A stretch of DNA of 32,275 bases. Source: a virus. The notes below the pieces were generated by a model that was given only the letters and a program-made list of their open reading frames with translations, ran no database searches and was not told the origin of the DNA. The stretch is taken from the IMG/VR virus record IMGVR_UViG_3300032092_000143, positions 1 through 32,275 of that record, one strand, 5' to 3'. The translations under genes and the position numbers were made by a program. Shown here piece after piece: positions 28,218-32,275 of this stretch (position 1 is its first letter; each line of letters opens with the position of its first letter).

Positions 28218-31200
28218 TTAGATCCTTTTTAGAACCGCGCTTACAGAATATGCGTTAGCGGCCTTAGTGTCCAGCGTTTTTTCTAGCAAGAATTGGAATG
28301 ATCCTTGCGAAGTATTTTTAAAATTGCTGTCAGTTCTATACCCCGCCAATAGCTTTTCAGCCTCGGTGAGTTCTGTTTCAAAAATAGGTAAACCTTCTCC
28401 GCTATTTGCATATAAGAGAATTTCCGAAACTTCATACAGCGGTACGATGTTCTTTTCAATGTACTGTAATTTTAGTACATCCAATTCATCTTGAGTGTAT
28501 GTGATGGCAGCAATTCCAAGAGAATTAAACCAGGCAAATTCATCAAATCCGTCAGACGATGCTATTCCTTCTAACAGCGCTCTTCTTAAACGGTCTCTTA
28601 GATTAAGACGTATTTGAAGAACCGGGAACGTTTGAAGAGAATTGTTTTCTACTGTATTTGGAGAACTTATGGTAGTTACCCCAATAGTTTTTTGCGGTTG
28701 AATTACTTCATGATCAGCTTCTCCGGGTATAAAAGTTTGGAATTCAAAAATTCTTGGAACTGACATTACTTTGCTAGCCAAAAACACCTTTGTTTCCTGC
28801 ATTTCTTCGGTTCCCGGCATATCTTCATATTGAGCAGTAGTTCGGTATCTCCTATAAAAATTTGCATCCCATGAACTATCAATAGCTGAGAGATCTCTTT
28901 TATCAATTGAAACTTCTCCTATTAGTGGATAAAGACTCTTGTACGCAGAAGTTCTAGCTATTCTCAAAACTTCTTGATTTGCTACTTTATTATAGAAATA
29001 ATTTCTCATTAGACCGGCTACAGAAGAAGCGCTGTTGATGTGAGTGTTCTTAAGTACATAATCTCGTTCAAAATGCCTAGTAAAACTCTCGTCTTCCCGA
29101 GCCCAGAAACTAACTACTTCTAATGTTTTAGGTTCGTATAAGCCACGATGTCTAAATTCATATTCTTGTTCCTTTGTTTTCACCAGATCATACCCAATAA
29201 ACTCAGTGTTTTCGTACTCAAGAGGCTTATCTGTATCATCGCTATAAAAATACCTGCTAATTTTTTTGATTCTGTCAAATTCAACAAATTGTAAAGAAAA
29301 ATCTGGCACTGTTTGGATTTGGCTGCCAACGGATGTTATTTTTCTGTGAAGTATGTAGTTAGACTGCTGATTAAACATCTTAGATATTGAAGCGAAAGAT
29401 ATGAAATTTTTCCTGTATTGATAGAACAGAGATCCGCCTCGCAAATTAAATGTTTGGTATACGGTATATGAAGGATTGATAACAAAGTTATTTGAAGCCG
29501 ATATGTATTGATATGGAGGATAACTTGGAAAATTTTCTGGTATATCGACAAACCCAACAGAAGTGCTTACAATTGCTTTAGAATTAGAATCAATAATGTC
29601 CGAGACTCTAAAAGATCGGTAAGTGTCTGGCGTACTAAAAGTTAAAAAGTCTAGCCTAATATCATCTGTTGTCTGCTTTGAATTGTAAACAACTCGAGAA
29701 TCTCTAGCGTTATTTTGCAAATTGCGGCTTGCTATTCCGAGTTCGCTTAAGAAGCCATCCACTGTCATAGAAGTTGCATCAAAAGGATAGTCTTCTACTG
29801 GAACCGGAGATGAGAAGAATGGTGAGCCGTATCTAGCTGAAAATATAAGTTCCACCCCAGAACTTGTGGCTGTAGCATTTTGGCTTATCTCGATTATGTT
29901 ACCGGTACTACTAATGCTGACAATTGTAGTGCCAGCGGGTATTCCGAATCCGGAAATAATTGCTCCGGGGTATGCAAAATTAGGTATAACTACTGATGTA
30001 AGAGTGTTTGAACCCGTTGTAGTGCTAGCAGTTACCGCGTTGTTATATGCGTCCTGCCAGCCTCCCAGATAGTAATCTATGGATGTCCTATAGTTATCAA
30101 GGGTTGGGAATACCTCTTGGTACACGGGGTAATAATTTATTGAAGAATCCGCAAAAGGATACGCAGCAGTTCCGTCTGCCGAGCTAAGAGGCTGGAAGAT
30201 GAACTTTGAAATATCGTTAATAGAATTTTCCCAACCACCAATCCAGGTTTTTCCGCCAAGTTTAGCGTCGTCCAATTCCAGCCTCCCTCCACCTAAAAGA
30301 AGCTGTCTAGGCCTCATGATGCTAAAAGCTTTTGGGACGTCTTCTGCATAATAACTCCATGGAGCGACTCCGCTATCGTTGTAAAAATAATTGGAAGCGT
30401 TCAAATAGCCAGCAGCCTCTGCAAATTGTGTGGTGTATGGAACCTCCATAGGATACTTTTGATCCAAAGCATCTGAAACGTTTTCGTAAACCGGTCTAAA
30501 AAACTGGCTAGCCGTTCCGTAGCCTCCAACAGTTTGCGTTTGCATCGAATTTCGAAGCTGGTCAATTGCATAATAGAAGAATGAATAGTCTCCCAAGCCT
30601 GCTTGTAACCTATAGTCTTGCACGTGTATTGTTACAATGATGAGAATTGTCTTAAATACCTCATTGTTGATTATTTCAATATCAATAGGCTTCTCTTCTT
30701 CAAAATTGTGGTGAGTTACAAACCTTGCAATAGCAGCAAATTTATACAGATCAAATCTCTTTGATTCATTAATAGGAATCTTAGGTGTTACTGTTGTATC
30801 GTAATCTATTACATTTACTTTTGCTCCTCTAAACAAAGTTTGTGAAAGATCCAAACCGTTTATGTATTTGAAAAACGTGTAACGCTCTTCTCGGTTTTTT
30901 GATACTAAATCTTTCGCTTGCGATATTTCATTAGGATAACCTACTACAAAGTATTTTGTGAACCAGTCTTTTGTGTTATCGGTAGTTAGAAGTTCATACC
31001 AGCTTTTATTCTGATATGCCACGTCACTTAATTTTTGAAAAAAGTATGAGCGTGACCCTTCAAGAGTTTCTTCAGGATAGTCTTTAGGTACGTTGTCAAG
31101 GTAAGGGAACTCGTGAGTAAGCAGCAATGGCTCAGTAAAGTCAACCTCAGGATCGGGTGAAAAATTAGTAATTCCAAAAGCTGATGAGTTATTAAGCCTG

Positions 31201-32275
31201 TAATAATTGTCCCGGGCATCGGTACCTTCCTGTACCCACTTCAATATGCTTGGAACAACTTTTGATTTTACGGCAAGATCTTTTTGCTGGTTTTCTCTTA
31301 GTCTGTCATACTCTGAAAGAAGCATTTGGTATGTGTACTTCTCAAAAGACTGTTCATCCGAATAACGCTGAATAGCTTCCAAGTCGGATTCTGTTAAAAA
31401 ATCGGTTAGGCTTGAGAATCCAGCAAATCTTGTGATATTGGGATCTTTGTAATAATTGGATCCTTCAACGCGTATTTTGTATTTTATCGGATTTGTTGGA
31501 TCTGCCTGTGTAGCATAATCCCCCCAAACATGTATTGCTGAAATCCGCGCTTTTGTGAAAAAACTTTCGTTTAAACCATCCGTGTAGAGAAGCTTTCTAA
31601 CAAAGTTTCGTGTTCCTACTGCTGTGTACTGTGGGCCTTGATTATCTTGTCCCGTGTTTGCACCCTGAGGGTTTGCAGCGTTAAACGGGCCAAGTGGAGG
31701 ATTAGCGTCCCCTAAATAATCATTTGGTATTTCTAAAAAGTCGTAAAAGTATGGAGGATAGCTAGTATTCATCATCACAGTCTGCAGACTTCTAGATTGA
31801 TCTGGATTTTGTGCTATTGGTCGAGATCCAGCTAGTGGGTCAATGTGAAGAGTAGATAAAGTTTGGTCAACAAATTTCCACTTTTTGTCGTTGTTATCAT
31901 AAAATTCAATAGTCAACTCCAGATTGATGGTGTCATCCGCTGAACCCGTATAATCTTCGGCAATTATTGAGATATCGTAGTTTTCTCCCATATTTAGAGG
32001 AATCTCTTGAGTAAAATTAAGAGTTCCTGCCGCCAAGTTTGCCGAAAGAGAAGATGCTAAAGCAGGCTTACTGATTTTGATAGATGGAGATGGTATCGTA
32101 TTTGGAAGTATATCAATAATCACGGTTCCGTCTTCAATATAAGGTCCACCCACCGCAAAAGTGGAATCACGCAATGGCATACCCACTATCAATTCATTAG
32201 GAAAAACTATATTGTATATAGTGTCTGATCCTGCAGTTACATTCCCGACAAAAGGAACAAATGCGGATCCCACTT
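28218..32275 (-). CDS. Very large virion protein, 5' end outside window
   Basis: The frame is open to the right edge. The first in-frame GTG (32273) is probably an internal Val, so the true start is beyond the window; at least 1,352 codons are present. The protein is Tyr/Asn/Phe-rich and mostly beta, with a duplicated fibre-type module near its visible N-terminus and at about residues 746-813. It also has long mixed stretches (LLGGGRLELDDAKLGGKTW, FEFQTFIPGEADHEVIQ) and a helical C-terminus (LTEAEKLLAGYRTD..., SFQFLLEKTLDTKAANAY). I recognise no specific T4 gene product. Size, composition and neighbourhood suggest a baseplate wedge or tail-attached structural protein. Confidence 0.7.
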   Translation of the reverse strand, partial: VGSAFVPFVGNVTAGSDTIYNIVFPNELIVGMPLRDSTFAVGGPYIEDGTVIIDILPNTIPSPSIKISKPALASSLSANLAAGTLNFTQEIPLNMGENYDISIIAEDYTGSADDTINLELTIEFYDNNDKKWKFVDQTLSTLHIDPLAGSRPIAQNPDQSRSLQTVMMNTSYPPYFYDFLEIPNDYLGDANPPLGPFNAANPQGANTGQDNQGPQYTAVGTRNFVRKLLYTDGLNESFFTKARISAIHVWGDYATQADPTNPIKYKIRVEGSNYYKDPNITRFAGFSSLTDFLTESDLEAIQRYSDEQSFEKYTYQMLLSEYDRLRENQQKDLAVKSKVVPSILKWVQEGTDARDNYYRLNNSSAFGITNFSPDPEVDFTEPLLLTHEFPYLDNVPKDYPEETLEGSRSYFFQKLSDVAYQNKSWYELLTTDNTKDWFTKYFVVGYPNEISQAKDLVSKNREERYTFFKYINGLDLSQTLFRGAKVNVIDYDTTVTPKIPINESKRFDLYKFAAIARFVTHHNFEEEKPIDIEIINNEVFKTILIIVTIHVQDYRLQAGLGDYSFFYYAIDQLRNSMQTQTVGGYGTASQFFRPVYENVSDALDQKYPMEVPYTTQFAEAAGYLNASNYFYNDSGVAPWSYYAEDVPKAFSIMRPRQLLLGGGRLELDDAKLGGKTWIGGWENSINDISKFIFQPLSSADGTAAYPFADSSINYYPVYQEVFPTLDNYRTSIDYYLGGWQDAYNNAVTASTTTGSNTLTSVVIPNFAYPGAIISGFGIPAGTTIVSISSTGNIIEISQNATATSSGVELIFSARYGSPFFSSPVPVEDYPFDATSMTVDGFLSELGIASRNLQNNARDSRVVYNSKQTTDDIRLDFLTFSTPDTYRSFRVSDIIDSNSKAIVSTSVGFVDIPENFPSYPPYQYISASNNFVINPSYTVYQTFNLRGGSLFYQYRKNFISFASISKMFNQQSNYILHRKITSVGSQIQTVPDFSLQFVEFDRIKKISRYFYSDDTDKPLEYENTEFIGYDLVKTKEQEYEFRHRGLYEPKTLEVVSFWAREDESFTRHFERDYVLKNTHINSASSVAGLMRNYFYNKVANQEVLRIARTSAYKSLYPLIGEVSIDKRDLSAIDSSWDANFYRRYRTTAQYEDMPGTEEMQETKVFLASKVMSVPRIFEFQTFIPGEADHEVIQPQKTIGVTTISSPNTVENNSLQTFPVLQIRLNLRDRLRRALLEGIASSDGFDEFAWFNSLGIAAITYTQDELDVLKLQYIEKNIVPLYEVSEILLYANSGEGLPIFETELTEAEKLLAGYRTDSNFKNTSQGSFQFLLEKTLDTKAANAYSVSAVLKRI
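29835..30037 (-). repeat. Second copy of a fibre-type beta module in the giant protein
   Basis: This segment encodes a module of about 65 residues: TGSNTLTSVVIPN, then GAIISGFGIPAGTTIVSI, then IIEISQNATATSSGVELIFS. The same pattern (GS-x-T-I, G-x-x-I-x-x-G-T-x-I-x-x-I, I-x-I-S, ending in L-x-F) occurs in diverged form at 32010-32246. The pattern resembles short beta modules common in phage fibres and adhesins. Confidence 0.55.
32010..32246 (-). repeat. First copy of the fibre-type beta module
   Basis: This diverged partner of the module at 29835-30037 encodes AGSDTIYNIVFPNELIVGM, GPYIEDGTVIIDI, SIKISKPALASS and LNF in the same order. Sequence identity is low but the glycine, isoleucine and G-T-x-I positions correspond, suggesting repeated use of one domain type within the protein. 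Confidence 0.45.

Noticed and set aside
28218-32273. GTG at 32273 as the start of the giant structural protein
   Set aside because: The frame is open to the window edge and the GTG is within a beta-rich module, so it is most likely an internal valine.

Overview
The window is a block of a T4-superfamily myovirus genome. The evidence is a replication/recombination set with T4-type proteins (ssDNA-binding protein gp32, zinc/TOPRIM primase gp61, UvsY-like mediator, UvsW helicase), very large virion proteins with fibre-like features, a tail-tube-fold protein, and many small tightly packed genes. Every gene I can support is on the minus strand, so it reads from high to low coordinates. Gene junctions are typically ATGA or TAATG overlaps or gaps of 0-20 bases. 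Start codons are mostly preceded by A-rich leaders with no clear Shine-Dalgarno sequence. That would fit a Bacteroidota-like host, but the host cannot be fixed from the sequence. Several small proteins resemble families I recall from aquatic T4-like phages. I saw no tRNA gene, CRISPR array, insertion sequence or integrase. Layout in transcription order: (1) 32275-18005 holds virion proteins: a 1,352-codon partial structural protein open at the window edge, a 2,192-aa protein with a collagen-like N-terminus, a membrane-anchored coiled-coil protein, a 727-aa structural protein and a tail-tube-like protein. (2) 17979-17451 holds two small proteins with a capsid-targeting-like N-terminus, one carrying a glycine-zipper membrane domain. 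(3) 17454-11378 is the DNA module: RuvC-like resolvase, two small unknown genes, gp32, primase, a small overlapping gene, UvsY-like, a PD-(D/E)XK exonuclease and UvsW. (4) 11350-742 is a dense accessory block, followed by the start of a ligase-like gene that runs off the left edge. The most interesting signal is in the accessory block and at 17451-17979. Fifteen proteins of unrelated sequence begin with the same short amphipathic tag, roughly M-K-x-(x)-x-x-F-x-x-F-[ILVM]-x-E followed by A, S, G or K. This closely resembles the T4 capsid-targeting sequence (MKTYQEFIAE), which sends internal proteins into the prohead and is cut off by the gp21 protease at [LI]-x-E. In this window the tag sits on enzymes as well as on small unknown proteins: a Pol-beta-type nucleotidyltransferase, an ATP-grasp ligase, a ferritin, a NadM/cytidylyltransferase-like enzyme and an ATP-dependent nucleic-acid-ligase-like protein. 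I infer that the phage loads an enzyme cargo into its capsid and probably delivers it with the DNA, as T4 does with Alt and the internal proteins. Untagged genes between them encode an alanine-dehydrogenase/opine-synthase-like enzyme translationally coupled to the ATP-grasp gene, an AlkB-like dioxygenase, an L,D-transpeptidase-like protein, a leucine-rich-repeat protein and a cupin-like protein. A recurring GGATAAATA motif resembles T4 late promoters and would fit late expression of this block.
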